A DNA stretch of 64,000 bases. Source: Trebonia kvetii (lineage in GTDB: Bacteria > Actinomycetota > Actinomycetes > Streptosporangiales > Streptosporangiaceae). How positions within the stretch are numbered: the first letter of the stretch is position 1; every line of letters starts with the position of its first letter. Under the pieces are notes generated by a model. It did not search any database. It saw nothing but the letters and a program-made list of their open reading frames with translations, and was not told the origin of the DNA. Location of the stretch: assembly GCF_007827045.1 (NCBI RefSeq), contig NZ_RPFW01000006.1:1-64000 (forward strand). Reading direction: 5' to 3'. This document shows positions 1 through 8,951 of this stretch, piece after piece. The position numbers and the translations under genes are program-made.

Positions 1-122
1 AGCCCGGCCCCTGCCGGGCCTCATGAACGGAGCATCGACGTTATGCTCAGCGTTCACCAGACCGCACGACCCTCACCAGCGACAACGCGCTGGCACTGCG
101 CATAACCCAGCACTGCGCATAG

Positions 123-1166
123 GGCGGCGTCATCAGCCCCGCGCTCATGAACGTGGCACTGCACGGCATGGAACAGGCCGCCGGGGTCCGGTACTGGGAG
201 GGCAGCACCCTGCGTGCCGCTCCCGGCACGCCGGTCCTGGTGAGATACGCCGACGACCTGGCGGCCCTGTGCGCGTCCCGCGCGCAGGCCGAGCAGGTCA
301 GGGCACGGCTCGCCGAGTGGCTGGAACCCAGGGGCCTCGCCTTCAACGAGGCCAAGACCAGGATCGTCCACCTCAGCCAGGGGTTCGACTTCCTCGGGTT
401 CAGCATCCGCCGCTATCCCAACGGCAAGCTGCTGACCAAGCCGAGCAAGGAGGCAATGCGGCGGATCCGGGAGCGGCTATCCGCGGAGGCAGTAACCCTG
501 CGCGGGGCCACCGCGGACGCGCTCATCGCGCGGCTCAACCCGATCATCACCGGGTGGGCCGCCTACTACCGGATCGGGGTGTCCAAGCACGCCTTCGGCG
601 CGCTGGACGCCCACCTGTGGAGGCTGGCCTGGAAGTGGGCCAGGTACTCCCACCCGAACAAGCCAAGGCGCTGGATCATCGCCCGGTACTTCGGCATGTT
701 CAACCCGGCCAGGCAGGACAAGTGGGTGCTCGGCAGCCGGGAGACCGGCTTCTACCTGCGCAAGTTCGCCTGGACGAAAATCGTCCGGCACCGGATGGTC
801 GCCGGGCGGGCGTCTCCCGACGATCCCGCCCTCACCGGGTACTGGCAGCAGCGGCGACGTCGCGACCGCCTCCCGGTGGACCCGGCGACCTGGCACCTGC
901 TGCGCCGCCAGCGCGGCCGGTGCCCGCTCTGCCGGGGACTGCTGCTGCACGCCGACCGCCAGCCGCAAAGCCCGGAGGAATGGCAGCAGTGGCACACCGC
1001 CACGCGCAAGGCGATCCGCAAGCACGCGATCGCCAGCGTGACGGACCTCGGCACGCCGGACGAACGCGCCGCATACCACCTCATACACGCCTACTGCCGC
1101 AACCGCATCGGGAACGGCACCAGCCCGGCACTTCTGCCCGGCCCGCAGCCATCAGGGCTTGCCTGA
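123..1166 (+). pseudogene. 5'-truncated group II intron reverse transcriptase/maturase with C-terminal HNH domain
   Basis: The readable protein begins within the conserved GGVISP box of reverse transcriptase (from base 123; first ATG at 147). It keeps the YADD catalytic motif (bases about 246-257), a maturase domain X (GWAAYYRIG, then a W/R-rich segment) and a C-terminal HNH-like zinc pair beginning CPLC. A TAG stands directly before the GGV codons where Gln is usual, and the sequence upstream of it does not resemble RT domains 0-4. The front half is therefore missing or scrambled. A near-perfect 12-base direct repeat (93-104 and 110-121) lies at the break. The ORF stop overlaps intron RNA domain V, as expected for an intron-encoded protein. 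Intact copies help splicing and retrohoming; this one is unlikely to be active. Confidence 0.85.
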
Positions 1167-1241
1167 GCCGAGCTGCCCGGAAAACGGGCACGGCCGGTTC
1201 TGAGGGGACCCCGGCGCGGCAACGCGCCGGGGTTACCCGAC
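1165..1241 (+). ncRNA. Group II intron RNA domains V and VI (3' end of intron)
   Basis: Bases 1165-1200 start GAGCCG and end CGGTTC, closing a hairpin around a GGAAAACG loop, which is the pattern of domain V, the catalytic core. Bases 1203-1232 form a long GC hairpin with a GCAA loop (domain VI). An unpaired A follows in TTACCCGAC, and the intron would end at the C at 1241. Coding sequence of a different gene resumes directly at 1242, which supports this 3' boundary. No 5' intron half is visible in the window. Confidence 0.8.
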
Positions 1242-1454
1242 GAGGTCTACTTCTCCGTCATCCAGCGCAAGCTCCTCACCCCCGACGACTTCGAGGGCCC
1301 CGACGAGCTCGCCGACCAGATCCTCGCCTTCGAGAAGCACTACAACGCCGCCGCAAGGCCGTTCGGCTGGCGATTCACCCGCACCGACCTCAACCAGCTC
1401 CTGGCACGCGTCAGGCTCCACGACCGGCACGCACCCCACCCGCTCGCCGCATAA
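1242..1454 (+). pseudogene. IS630-family transposase, C-terminal fragment (3' exon of the intron)
   Basis: Immediately after the intron boundary an open frame reads EVYFSVIQRKLLTPDDF, continues through ILAFEKHYN and PFGWRFTRTDL, and stops with TAA after 70 codons. This matches the C-terminal part of IS630-type DDE transposases, including the catalytic Glu region. There is no start codon and the N-terminal part is absent, so this is a remnant. It shows that the intron inserted in a transposase gene, a common home for group II introns. Confidence 0.75.
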
Positions 1455-1781
1455 CCCCCGACGAATTAACGGGCGCGACCACTAAGTTAGCCGTAGAACT
1501 TTTTGGTCTGTTCTCGGCGGCTCACGGGGTAGGTCCGCGTTTCTACGGGAGGCGTACATCTATATTCACGTATCAGGGGGCCAGATAGATGCTCTTGTGG
1601 CAGACCGGCGAAACAGATTGGGAGCCAGCCTGATGCCCGCAGCTAGCGTGACCCGCCTTCGTCTCGTCGCTCGCGCTGGCGCGCCGGGAACAGTTTCGAA
1701 CACATCGAAGAGACAAACCCCGACGAGAAAGCCGTCATATCGGTCTTGGCCGTCGTGGCCGGCGCCAGCGGAGGAGTGCAG
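1455..1781. other. Gap between mobile-element debris and the sugar locus; no convincing gene
   Basis: It is less GC-rich than its surroundings between about 1465 and 1600. A 62-codon frame (1597-1785) ends in a GTGA overlap with the next gene, but its composition (many Ser, Arg, Trp, Pro) does not look like a real protein. A second frame just before the next gene (reading FEHIEETNPDEKAVIS) lacks a start. These may be scraps of a gene destroyed by insertion. No function is proposed. Confidence 0.5.
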
Positions 1782-3092
1782 GTGAGCAAATTTGTCGCGT
1801 CAGATGAGCACACGTCGGCTGTCAAGCGCCTCATCCCCGGCGGCGCGCATACCTACGCTAAGGGCGACGACCAGTATCCGGCCGGCATGGCGCCGGTGAT
1901 CGACCGCGGAGCCGGATGCCGGGTCTGGGACATTGACGGCAACGAGTTCGTGGAGTTCGGCAGCGGGCTGCGCTCCACGACTCTCGGCCACGGATTCGAG
2001 CCGGTTGTCCGCGCCGCGCAGCGCCAGATGGCTGAGGGAGTCAATTTCGTTCGGCCGCACAGGCTCGAACGCGAAGCGGCTGAGCGCCTGATCGACCTGA
2101 TTCCCAGTGCCGAGATGGTCAAGTTCGGCGTCAATGGCTCCGATGCCACTACCGCCGCAATTCGCCTTGCGCGGGCGTACACCGGCAGGGACATGGTTGC
2201 CGTCTGTCGGCAGCATCCGTTCTTCGCCACCGACGACTGGTTCATCGTCACCACGCCCATGCCCGCGGGAATCCCGGCGGCAGTCCGATCTCTTACCGTG
2301 CAGTTCTCGTACAACGACCCGACGACCCTGGAGAGCCTGTTCGACACCTATCCCGGTCAGATCGCCGCGGTGGTGCTCGAACCCGAAACCGTCGAGCCGC
2401 CTGTCCCGGGCTTTTTCGCCAGGCTGCGTCAGCTTTGTGACCGGAACGGGGCTCTGCTCATCCTGGATGAGATCATCACCGGATTCCGGTGGCATGAGCG
2501 GGGAGCGCAGTTCATCTACGCGATAGAGCCGGACCTGTGCACTTTCGGCAAGGGGATGGCCAACGGATTTCCGCTATCGGCCCTGGCCGGCCGGCGGGAT
2601 GTGATGCGCCTGGGCGGATACGTCGATGACGTCGATCGCGTGTTCCTGATGTCACAGACCGCTGGCGCACAGCCATGGGCCCTGGCCGCCTTGCTGGCTG
2701 TCATCGACACCTACCAGCGTGACCACATCGCCGAGCAGCTGCACGCCATCGGCGCGGACCTTCGCGGCAGCGTTGAGGCGGTGGTCGCCGAGGCCGGGTT
2801 GAGCTCGTACTTCCAGCTGCTCGGGCGCGACTGCAACCTTGTCTATGTAGCCCGTGACGGCGACGGTCAACCCAGCCAGGAGTTCCGTACCCTCGTGCTG
2901 CAGGAGTTCCTGGAGCATGGGATCCTGGCACCGTCGTTCGTGGTCAGCGCCGCCCATAACCCGAAGGCGATCCAGCACGCCGTTGATGCCGTGGCCGAGC
3001 TGATGCCGACCTACCGGCGAGCGCTTGAAGACGGCGTTTCGACGGTGCTTCGCGGCCGACCGGTCAGGCCAGCCATCAGGCCACGGGGATAG
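1782..3092 (+). CDS. Glutamate-1-semialdehyde aminomutase-like class III aminotransferase (sugar locus)
   Basis: A PLP-dependent class III aminotransferase of 436 aa. LIPGGAHTYAKGD near the N-terminus, the DEIITGFR motif and TFGKGMANG (PLP lysine about residue 257) match the GSA aminomutase-like branch found in polysaccharide and natural-product clusters. The true heme enzyme HemL is encoded separately at 30.2-31.5 kb, so this paralogue probably aminates a sugar or acyl precursor. The GTG at 1782 is chosen because GGAGGA ends six bases upstream; an in-frame GTG at 1776 is too close. The next gene starts 10 bases after its stop, suggesting one transcript. The substrate is unknown. Confidence 0.85.
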   Translation: MSKFVASDEHTSAVKRLIPGGAHTYAKGDDQYPAGMAPVIDRGAGCRVWDIDGNEFVEFGSGLRSTTLGHGFEPVVRAAQRQMAEGVNFVRPHRLEREAAERLIDLIPSAEMVKFGVNGSDATTAAIRLARAYTGRDMVAVCRQHPFFATDDWFIVTTPMPAGIPAAVRSLTVQFSYNDPTTLESLFDTYPGQIAAVVLEPETVEPPVPGFFARLRQLCDRNGALLILDEIITGFRWHERGAQFIYAIEPDLCTFGKGMANGFPLSALAGRRDVMRLGGYVDDVDRVFLMSQTAGAQPWALAALLAVIDTYQRDHIAEQLHAIGADLRGSVEAVVAEAGLSSYFQLLGRDCNLVYVARDGDGQPSQEFRTLVLQEFLEHGILAPSFVVSAAHNPKAIQHAVDAVAELMPTYRRALEDGVSTVLRGRPVRPAIRPRG

Positions 3093-3102
3093 TGCCACAG
3101 CG

Positions 3103-4524
3103 ATGCTTACCACCCTTGGCCAGCAAATTTACCTCAGGTCTGGACCGGTCGTAAAATCTATTGCCGACCCACTGGCCGGACTTATGCCGCCGTCAATTCG
3201 ATTTGGCGGCAGCTCCTATGACCGCTGGTCGCGAATAGCAGCCATGCACCCGAGCCATGAGCAAGAAGCGGCTGCAAAACGTGCCGAACTGCTGATGGAA
3301 GTTCTTTGCTCGGCCCTCCTCGGCTCCGACTTCTACAAGCCATATCGACACTTGGCCCCTCGAATTACGCAGCAATCGACTTACGAAACACTCAAGGGGC
3401 TTCCGATCATCTCGCGGGATGAACTTTCACAGCATCCGGAGCGCATGATTGCGACGAAATTGGCGGATGTAGATCTTGCGTCAACGAGCGGTTCGTCAGG
3501 CAAGCCGGTTCGTTTTTACCTGCCCAAGAGCCGAAGATCGGCAGAATGGGCCTTCATGGTCACGGCCTGGAATCAAGCTTGTGGATACGCGCTAGGCGAT
3601 TGGCGAGCATTGATGCGAGGGCTTGAGTTCAAAGACTCGAAACCGTGGTGTGTCAGTAATGCTTTCTCGGAGCTCAGACTCTCTCCTTTCCACATGAACC
3701 CAGAGAATCTTTTGCTCTTTCAGAGCCTGATCGCCGCACGATCAATCCGCTACCTGCATGGCTATCCAAGCGCGATCGACACGTTGGCGCGGAGCGTCAT
3801 CGCAGCTCGTGATCCGCATAAGCTTTCCGCCTTGATCAAAGCCGTCTTGCTCATTTCGCAACCAGTGACGCAGGATCAGCGACATGCTATTGCAGAAGCG
3901 TTTCCGTCAGCTCGGATCGTTGTTCAGTATGGGCTCACCGAGCGAACTGCATTCGCGCTAGAGCGAATGGACGAGCCAGGCGTCTATGACGTGAATCCTA
4001 TGTACTCAACTGTCGAAATCCTCGATGACAATGACAGGCCTGTCGCAGTTGGACAACGGGGAAGGATCATCGGCACGAGCCACATCAACAATGCTGCACC
4101 GATTATTCGATATGACTCCGGCGATACGGCCACAGTGATCTCCATTGACGGCGAATGGCCATCGTGTCACTATGTTCTGGCCGATATTCAGCCCAGGCGG
4201 GAAGATTCATCCGTCGTCGGTCGTGATGGGCGTCGGGCGCATGTTGTTGCGCTGAATTTGCACAGCACTGAGTTTTCCAAAGTCGCTGAATATCAGTTCG
4301 TCCAGATGGCACCGGGCGTAGTTAAGTTGCTGCTCGTACCAGTTGAACGTTCGGCAGCCGCCGTCATGCCGACTGTGGCTAAGCAGTTCGCTTCAAAGCT
4401 AGGTAATGCATTTCAGCTCAGCTTTGAAGTTCGCGATGAAGTGATCCTACCGAAGAGCGGCAAACGTCGACTCGTTATTGACAAAGACGAGCCTGGACGC
4501 AGGGATATGCCCGGTAATACTTGA
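3103..4524 (+). CDS. CapK/PaaK-like adenylate-forming enzyme (phenylacetate-CoA ligase family)
   Basis: A 473-aa protein of the AMP-dependent synthetase superfamily, CapK branch. It shows the phosphate-binding loop TSGSSGKPVRF (about residues 127-137), a YGLTERTAF A5-type motif and RYDSGDTA, the A7-type Asp. CapK-like proteins occur in capsule and exopolysaccharide loci and are thought to activate an acyl group. The first good ATG is 3103; the frame is open further upstream but overlaps the previous gene, and the RBS is weak. Base composition is clearly AT-richer than every neighbour, with many A/T third positions (for example CGA, TCA, GAA, ATT runs). This suggests recent acquisition. The acyl substrate is unknown. 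Confidence 0.8.
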   Translation: MLTTLGQQIYLRSGPVVKSIADPLAGLMPPSIRFGGSSYDRWSRIAAMHPSHEQEAAAKRAELLMEVLCSALLGSDFYKPYRHLAPRITQQSTYETLKGLPIISRDELSQHPERMIATKLADVDLASTSGSSGKPVRFYLPKSRRSAEWAFMVTAWNQACGYALGDWRALMRGLEFKDSKPWCVSNAFSELRLSPFHMNPENLLLFQSLIAARSIRYLHGYPSAIDTLARSVIAARDPHKLSALIKAVLLISQPVTQDQRHAIAEAFPSARIVVQYGLTERTAFALERMDEPGVYDVNPMYSTVEILDDNDRPVAVGQRGRIIGTSHINNAAPIIRYDSGDTATVISIDGEWPSCHYVLADIQPRREDSSVVGRDGRRAHVVALNLHSTEFSKVAEYQFVQMAPGVVKLLLVPVERSAAAVMPTVAKQFASKLGNAFQLSFEVRDEVILPKSGKRRLVIDKDEPGRRDMPGNT

Positions 4525-4763
4525 CAACAACCTGGTGGGCCGGAAGGCAGGAGTTCGCCCTGGGCCCGGTGTTCTATGCGGGTGACATCGCCGACGGGCC
4601 GCTGGGTGACCGGATCTTCGCCGAGCATCCCGACATCTACGCGGTGGTCCTGGGCTGGCGGGCTCAGCATGACCTCACCGAGGGCATTCGGCATTCGCTG
4701 CAGTGGGCAGCGCTCCGCGACGAGATCCCGTCCGGCCGGGCCGAAAGCTTTGCGGAGCGCTGA
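4521..4763 (+). pseudogene. NAD-dependent sugar epimerase remnant with a large in-frame internal deletion
   Basis: The 80-codon frame joins two non-adjacent pieces of a GalE-type SDR epimerase. FYAGDIADGPLGDRIFAEHP matches the segment after beta-strand 2 of the N-terminal Rossmann domain. LGWRAQHDLTEGIRHSLQW matches the usual C-terminal end. The roughly 200 residues between them, including the SYK catalytic residues, are absent. The glycine-rich NAD loop at the front is also gone. The frame starts at a TTG overlapping the capK-like stop. It cannot encode a functional epimerase. Confidence 0.65.
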
Positions 4764-4877
4764 TACCGACGGCGCCGGCGCGACGCAATGACAACCCGCA
4801 GGTGGCACCTGGAAAGCGAGGGGGCGCCGTGGCGGCCGCTTGGACACTTCGTCCGGGCGCGCCGCGTCAAGAGGAAA

Positions 4878-5525
4878 TCACGAAATAACCAGCTTCGAGC
4901 AGGTGAATGCCTCGGCGTAGTGCGCTCGGCACTCCATGCCGCGCAACCGCGCCAGCGCGAGGAACGTCTCCTCGCCCCACCAGTCCCGGTCCCGCTGCGA
5001 GGGATAGCACTTGCCGAGCAGTTCGACCTTCTGCCGCGCGATCTTGTCGGTCAGCGGGAAGTACGTGTTCGGGCGGCCCATGTCGCCGTCCCACTTAGGG
5101 ATCTCGTACGCGAGGCAGAGCTGGTCCCGGAACGCCGTCGGCACTAGTTCGCCTACCGTTCGGTGGTCTTGGTGCGCGTCACCCGGAAACGGCGCGAGTA
5201 TGACGTCCGGTCTAAAGGACGCCGCGATGCCCTCAAGGAGCTCTTTGACCTGTCCGTAGACTGCAGGCAGCCGACCGTCCGGCAGGTCATACAATTCCAC
5301 CTCAAGGTCGGCACCCGGCATAAATGCACTTGCCGCCGCCCGCGCTTCTTGCTGGCGCTCGGGCGTCCCGGTGAAAAGTACGTATCTGACGCACAGGCCA
5401 GGCTTCCGCTCGGCCAGGCTGAGCAACGTCCCCCCCGCCGCGATCTCGATGTCGTCGGGGTGCGCGCCAAGAGCAAGCACGGATAGTGGCCCGGCACCCG
5501 ACGGGCTGAGCGGTAGCGTGATCAC
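4878..5525 (-). CDS. PIG-L/LmbE-family zinc-dependent N-deacetylase
   Basis: A 215-aa protein with the LmbE-like signature LALGAHPDDIEIAAGG (Zn ligands His, Asp, Asp) near the N-terminus and the second ligand cluster GDAHQDHRTVGE near the middle. Family members remove an N-acetyl group from GlcNAc-containing sugars or conjugates. The GTG at 5525 is chosen because it overlaps the stop of the upstream nucleotidyltransferase as GTGA, implying translational coupling. A longer frame upstream is only the shadow of that gene. Its place between sugar-nucleotide genes suggests deacetylation of an acetamido sugar; the substrate is inferred. Confidence 0.85.
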   Translation of the reverse strand: MITLPLSPSGAGPLSVLALGAHPDDIEIAAGGTLLSLAERKPGLCVRYVLFTGTPERQQEARAAASAFMPGADLEVELYDLPDGRLPAVYGQVKELLEGIAASFRPDVILAPFPGDAHQDHRTVGELVPTAFRDQLCLAYEIPKWDGDMGRPNTYFPLTDKIARQKVELLGKCYPSQRDRDWWGEETFLALARLRGMECRAHYAEAFTCSKLVIS

Positions 5526-6373
5526 GCCCGGACCACGGCGCTGTCGCGTAGGGCGAGAACCTCGGCCGAAGTAGCCGCGGCACTCTGCCCAGAGCGCTCG
5601 GGATCCCAGACCATCCAGGGACAATTCCCCCGATGGAACATCTCTTCCAACTGGGCGCGCTCCTTGACGGTGTCAGCCGGCGACCAGTACCCCTTATGCG
5701 GGTAGGCGAGGACGCGTCCCTGCGGGACCAGCCGCACGATCACGTCTTCTACGAGATCTTCGCCTTCGTTGAGGTAGTCGAAGATCTCGGACCGGATCAC
5801 GAAGAACCCGCCGTTCTCCCACTGGCGCAAATCCCGTACCGGGGTCACCTGTGTGATGAGTCCGTCTTCGCCCACGTCCACGACGTGATGCGACGACGTC
5901 GGCGGCACCGCCAGCAGGCTGATCAAGGCGTTAGACGACGCGAAGCGTGAGACCATATCGGGGAGCGGTGCGTTGGTGAAGACGTCCGCGTAGTTCGCGA
6001 GGAACATCTCCTCGTCCGCCACGAAGCGGCGGACCCGGCGGAGCCGTTCACCGATCGCGGAGTGCAGGCCAGTGTCGACGAAGGTGATCCGCCAGTCCGA
6101 GATATCGGTCTTGAAAAGCTCGATCTGCCGGCCGGCGCCCTCGAGCACGAAGTCGTTGGACCGAGTCTCGTCGTAGCTGAGGAAGAAATCCTTGACGGCC
6201 GAGGCCCCGTAGCCGAGGCAGAGCACGAACTCGGTGTGCCCGTAGTGCGCGTAGTAGCGCATGACGTGCCACAGCAGCGGCCGGTCGCCGATCATCGCCA
6301 TCGGCTTAGGCGCGTTCGTCACCCCGTCCCGCATCCTCATGCCGAGCCCCCCGCAGAAAAGCACCACCTTCAT
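5522..6373 (-). CDS. Glucose-1-phosphate cytidylyltransferase-like nucleotidyltransferase
   Basis: A 283-aa sugar nucleotidyltransferase. The N-terminus MKVVLFCGGLGMRMR followed by APKPMAMIGDRPLLWHVM is the NTP-binding loop and Lys motif of the RfbF/glucose-1-phosphate cytidylyltransferase group. NYADVF carries the metal-binding Asp region, and ENGGFFV and YWSPADTVKE are typical of the C-terminal half. The ATG at 6373 is preceded by a strong AAGGAGGGGG. CDP-glucose made by such enzymes feeds 3,6-dideoxysugar or branched-sugar synthesis, which fits the C-methyltransferase gene upstream. No CDP-glucose 4,6-dehydratase is seen in the window, so the pathway is incomplete here. Confidence 0.82.
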   Translation of the reverse strand: MKVVLFCGGLGMRMRDGVTNAPKPMAMIGDRPLLWHVMRYYAHYGHTEFVLCLGYGASAVKDFFLSYDETRSNDFVLEGAGRQIELFKTDISDWRITFVDTGLHSAIGERLRRVRRFVADEEMFLANYADVFTNAPLPDMVSRFASSNALISLLAVPPTSSHHVVDVGEDGLITQVTPVRDLRQWENGGFFVIRSEIFDYLNEGEDLVEDVIVRLVPQGRVLAYPHKGYWSPADTVKERAQLEEMFHRGNCPWMVWDPERSGQSAAATSAEVLALRDSAVVRA

Positions 6374-6443
6374 GTGTTCCCCCTCCTTCATAAGCCCTAC
6401 AAGAAGATCTCCGGCGCACCCCGGAAATACGGCCCGCTGTCAA

Positions 6444-7676
6444 TCAGATGACTTCCAGTGCCGGGATCGGGAAGACAAGGCGGCCGCCCCAGGACCGGAC
6501 GTAGGACAGCTGCCCGGTGATCTCCTCACGGAGGTTCCATGGCAGAACGAGGATGTAGTCGGGCTTCGTCTCCGCGAGCCGGTCCGGCGCGTGGATGGGG
6601 ATGTGCGTACCCGGCAGGAACTTGCCCTGCTTCACCGGCGACCGGTCCACGGTGTACTGGAGCAGGTCGCCCCTAATCCCGCAGTGGTTCAGCAGCGTGT
6701 TGCCTTTGCCTGGCGCGCCGTAGCCGGCCACTGTCTTGCCCTCGGCCACCGCGCGGAACAAGAAGGAAAGCAGTTCGCTCTTGATGCGCAGCACGTCGCC
6801 GGCGAAACCGTCGTGCCCGGTGACCGTGTGCAGGCCGGCGGCTTCCTCCTCGGCGAGCACGGCCCTCACCCGCGCTGAGGGCTCGCAGGCTGTCTGGGCG
6901 GGCCGGGCATGGACCCGGAGCGAGCCGCCGTGCGTGGTCAGCTCCTCGACATCCACCACGCGCAGGCCACCTGTCTCCAGCGCGCGGCTTGACGTCAGCA
7001 GCGACAGGTACGAGAAATGCTCATGGTAGATCGTGTCGTACTGACGCCGCTCGATCAGCCGGAGCAGGTGCGGGAACTCCAGGGTCACCAGCCCCGAATC
7101 CTTTACCAGGGCGCGCAGTCCCGCGGCGAACCCGCGGATGTCGGGCACGTGCGCGAAGACGTTGTTGGCGGCGACCAGGTCGGCCCTGCCGTAGTCGGCG
7201 GCGATGGCGGCGCCAGTGTCCGGTGCGAGAAACTTCACCACCGTCCGGATGCCCTTGGCGATGGCGGCCTCGGCGACGTTGCCGGCCGGCTCAACGCCGA
7301 GCACCGGGATGCCAGCGGCGACGAAATGCTGGAGAAGGTAACCGTCGTTGCTCGCGACCTCGGTGACAAGGCTGTCGGACGTCAGGTCAAGCACGGCGGT
7401 CATCCCGTCCGCGTACCGCTTGGCGTGGGCAACCCACGAGTCGGAGTAGGACGAGAAGTACGCATAGTCCGAGAAGATGTGCTCGCCGGACACATAGGCG
7501 GGGAGCTGAACGAGCAGGCACTGCTGACAGAGCAGCACGTTCAGCGGGTAGAACACTTCAGGCGCGTAGACGCTCTCCGCCGGCACGTAACTCTCGCACA
7601 GCGGAGACATCCCAAGATCGACGAAGGAGCGCGTTAGTTCCGCGCCGCACAGGCGGCACGAGTGTCCAGCTGACAT
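6444..7676 (-). CDS. NDP-sugar C-methyltransferase-type SAM methyltransferase
   Basis: A 410-aa protein with the three-part layout of the TylC3/EvaC C-methyltransferase family. It has an N-terminal zinc site (CRLCG, then CQQC), a SAM domain with VTEVASNDGYLLQHF (about residue 100) and NNVFAHVPDI, and a C-terminal domain with VAGYGAPGKGNTLLN and DRSPVKQGKFLPGTHIPI. These enzymes add a methyl group to C-3 of a 4-keto sugar nucleotide. The ATG at 7676 has GGGGTG just upstream; two earlier Met codons lack this. It runs with the nucleotidyltransferase and deacetylase genes and is divergent from the paralogue at 7824. Confidence 0.82.
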   Translation of the reverse strand: MSAGHSCRLCGAELTRSFVDLGMSPLCESYVPAESVYAPEVFYPLNVLLCQQCLLVQLPAYVSGEHIFSDYAYFSSYSDSWVAHAKRYADGMTAVLDLTSDSLVTEVASNDGYLLQHFVAAGIPVLGVEPAGNVAEAAIAKGIRTVVKFLAPDTGAAIAADYGRADLVAANNVFAHVPDIRGFAAGLRALVKDSGLVTLEFPHLLRLIERRQYDTIYHEHFSYLSLLTSSRALETGGLRVVDVEELTTHGGSLRVHARPAQTACEPSARVRAVLAEEEAAGLHTVTGHDGFAGDVLRIKSELLSFLFRAVAEGKTVAGYGAPGKGNTLLNHCGIRGDLLQYTVDRSPVKQGKFLPGTHIPIHAPDRLAETKPDYILVLPWNLREEITGQLSYVRSWGGRLVFPIPALEVI

Positions 7677-7823
7677 GTCACCCCAATGCATCCGGCTGAT
7701 GGCTGACACCCGCCAGCCGGACATCCGGCTGGCGATCGGTATTTACACGATCCGGAATGAATCTCGTTGATACGGGTGGCGGCATGCGCTCCGCCGCATC
7801 ATTGAGATCCAGGATGTGTTGCC

Positions 7824-8951
7824 GTGAATACCTACAAGTGCCGGGCCTGCCGCCGGGACGCGGGACACGTGGTACTCGATCTTGGCAGCCAGCCCGCCTG
7901 TGATTACTTCCCTCTGCTGGGCGATCCGGGGCCCGACCCGGTGTACCCACTTCGGATGTGGCTCTGCTCGGACTGCGGGCTGGCGCAACTGCTCGAAGAC
8001 CCGACCGTGCCCGAAGAGCCTAGAGGCACCGAGCCCGCCGCACTGGTGGCGCAGGCGGTCGATGCCGTGGCCCGTGTAGCGGCGGCAGGCCTGCTTCCGG
8101 CCGGGGCCAGGGTGGCTGAGTATGGCAGTCCGCATGGCGGTTCCTGGCTTGACCTGCTGGCCGAGCGCGGCCTGCGGCCGGCGGACGGCACGGCGCAAGC
8201 CGATGTCATCCTCGATTGCTTTGGCATGATGCATGCTCCCGACCAAAGCGACGCGCTCGCCGAGCGGGCCGGGCGATTGGCCCCTAGCGGAGTCATACTG
8301 CTGGAGTATCACTCTCTCCACACGATCATCCGGCTGGGGCAATGGAACGCGCTGCGGCACGGTCATTACGCGTACTACTCCACGACCGCGCTCTGCGCGA
8401 TGCTGGCCGCCGCCGGCCTCACGGCTCGCATGGCGTGGCGGTTCGATCTCTACGGCGGCACCGTCCTGCTCGCCGCCAGCCACAGCGGTGCTGGCCCCGT
8501 AATCCCCGATGCGACGCTCATAGCCCTGCTGGCGGCGGAGGCGCGCACTCGGGTATGTGATCCCGAAGTCTTGCGCGGGCTGTCGCGAGACGTCCAGACA
8601 AGAGCCATGGCGCTGCACAGCTGGCTTGCCGAGAGTGCGCGCGCAGGACGGACCGTGCTGGGCTACGGCGCTGCCTCGCGGGCCGTCGCACTGCTCAAGA
8701 GGGCGGAGGTTAACCGCGATCTCCTCCCTGCGGTGGCCGACGCCTCCCCAGCCAAGCTGGGGAGGCGCATTCCTGGCACCACGATTCCCGTGGTCAGCCC
8801 GGCGGAACTTATCGCGCGCCGCCCAGATGAGGTGGCACTTTTCGTCTCGGACCTGATGGCCGAAGTTCGCGTCACCTACCCGGAAATCGAGGCTCGCGGC
8901 GGGCGCTGGGTAGACGCCGACGCACTGGGCCGGGCCCCCGCAGAGTTCTAG
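7824..8951 (+). CDS. Divergent C-methyltransferase-family protein
   Basis: A 375-aa paralogue of the preceding gene. It keeps an N-terminal CRACRRD and CSDCGLAQL zinc-type region, and a C-terminal VLGYGAASRAVALL segment followed by DASPAKLGRRIPGTTIPV. The SAM loop is weak: VAEYGSPHGGSWLD replaces the usual E-x-G-x-N-x-G. FGMMHAPD stands where NVFAHVPD is usual. It could be a methyltransferase with altered substrate or a pseudo-enzyme partner. The start is GTG 7824 with AGGA about ten bases upstream. Its stop lies directly against the end of the convergent sigma gene, with no base between. Confidence 0.72.
   Translation: MNTYKCRACRRDAGHVVLDLGSQPACDYFPLLGDPGPDPVYPLRMWLCSDCGLAQLLEDPTVPEEPRGTEPAALVAQAVDAVARVAAAGLLPAGARVAEYGSPHGGSWLDLLAERGLRPADGTAQADVILDCFGMMHAPDQSDALAERAGRLAPSGVILLEYHSLHTIIRLGQWNALRHGHYAYYSTTALCAMLAAAGLTARMAWRFDLYGGTVLLAASHSGAGPVIPDATLIALLAAEARTRVCDPEVLRGLSRDVQTRAMALHSWLAESARAGRTVLGYGAASRAVALLKRAEVNRDLLPAVADASPAKLGRRIPGTTIPVVSPAELIARRPDEVALFVSDLMAEVRVTYPEIEARGGRWVDADALGRAPAEF

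Noticed and set aside
23..1588. 521-codon plus frame across the intron and transposase remnant
   Set aside because: Arg/Pro-rich shadow in another frame; the real motifs (YADD, DV, IS630 end) lie in the frames reported.
1597..1785. 62-codon frame ending in GTGA overlap
   Set aside because: Overlap is tempting, but the Ser/Arg/Trp-rich translation matches nothing and has no RBS.
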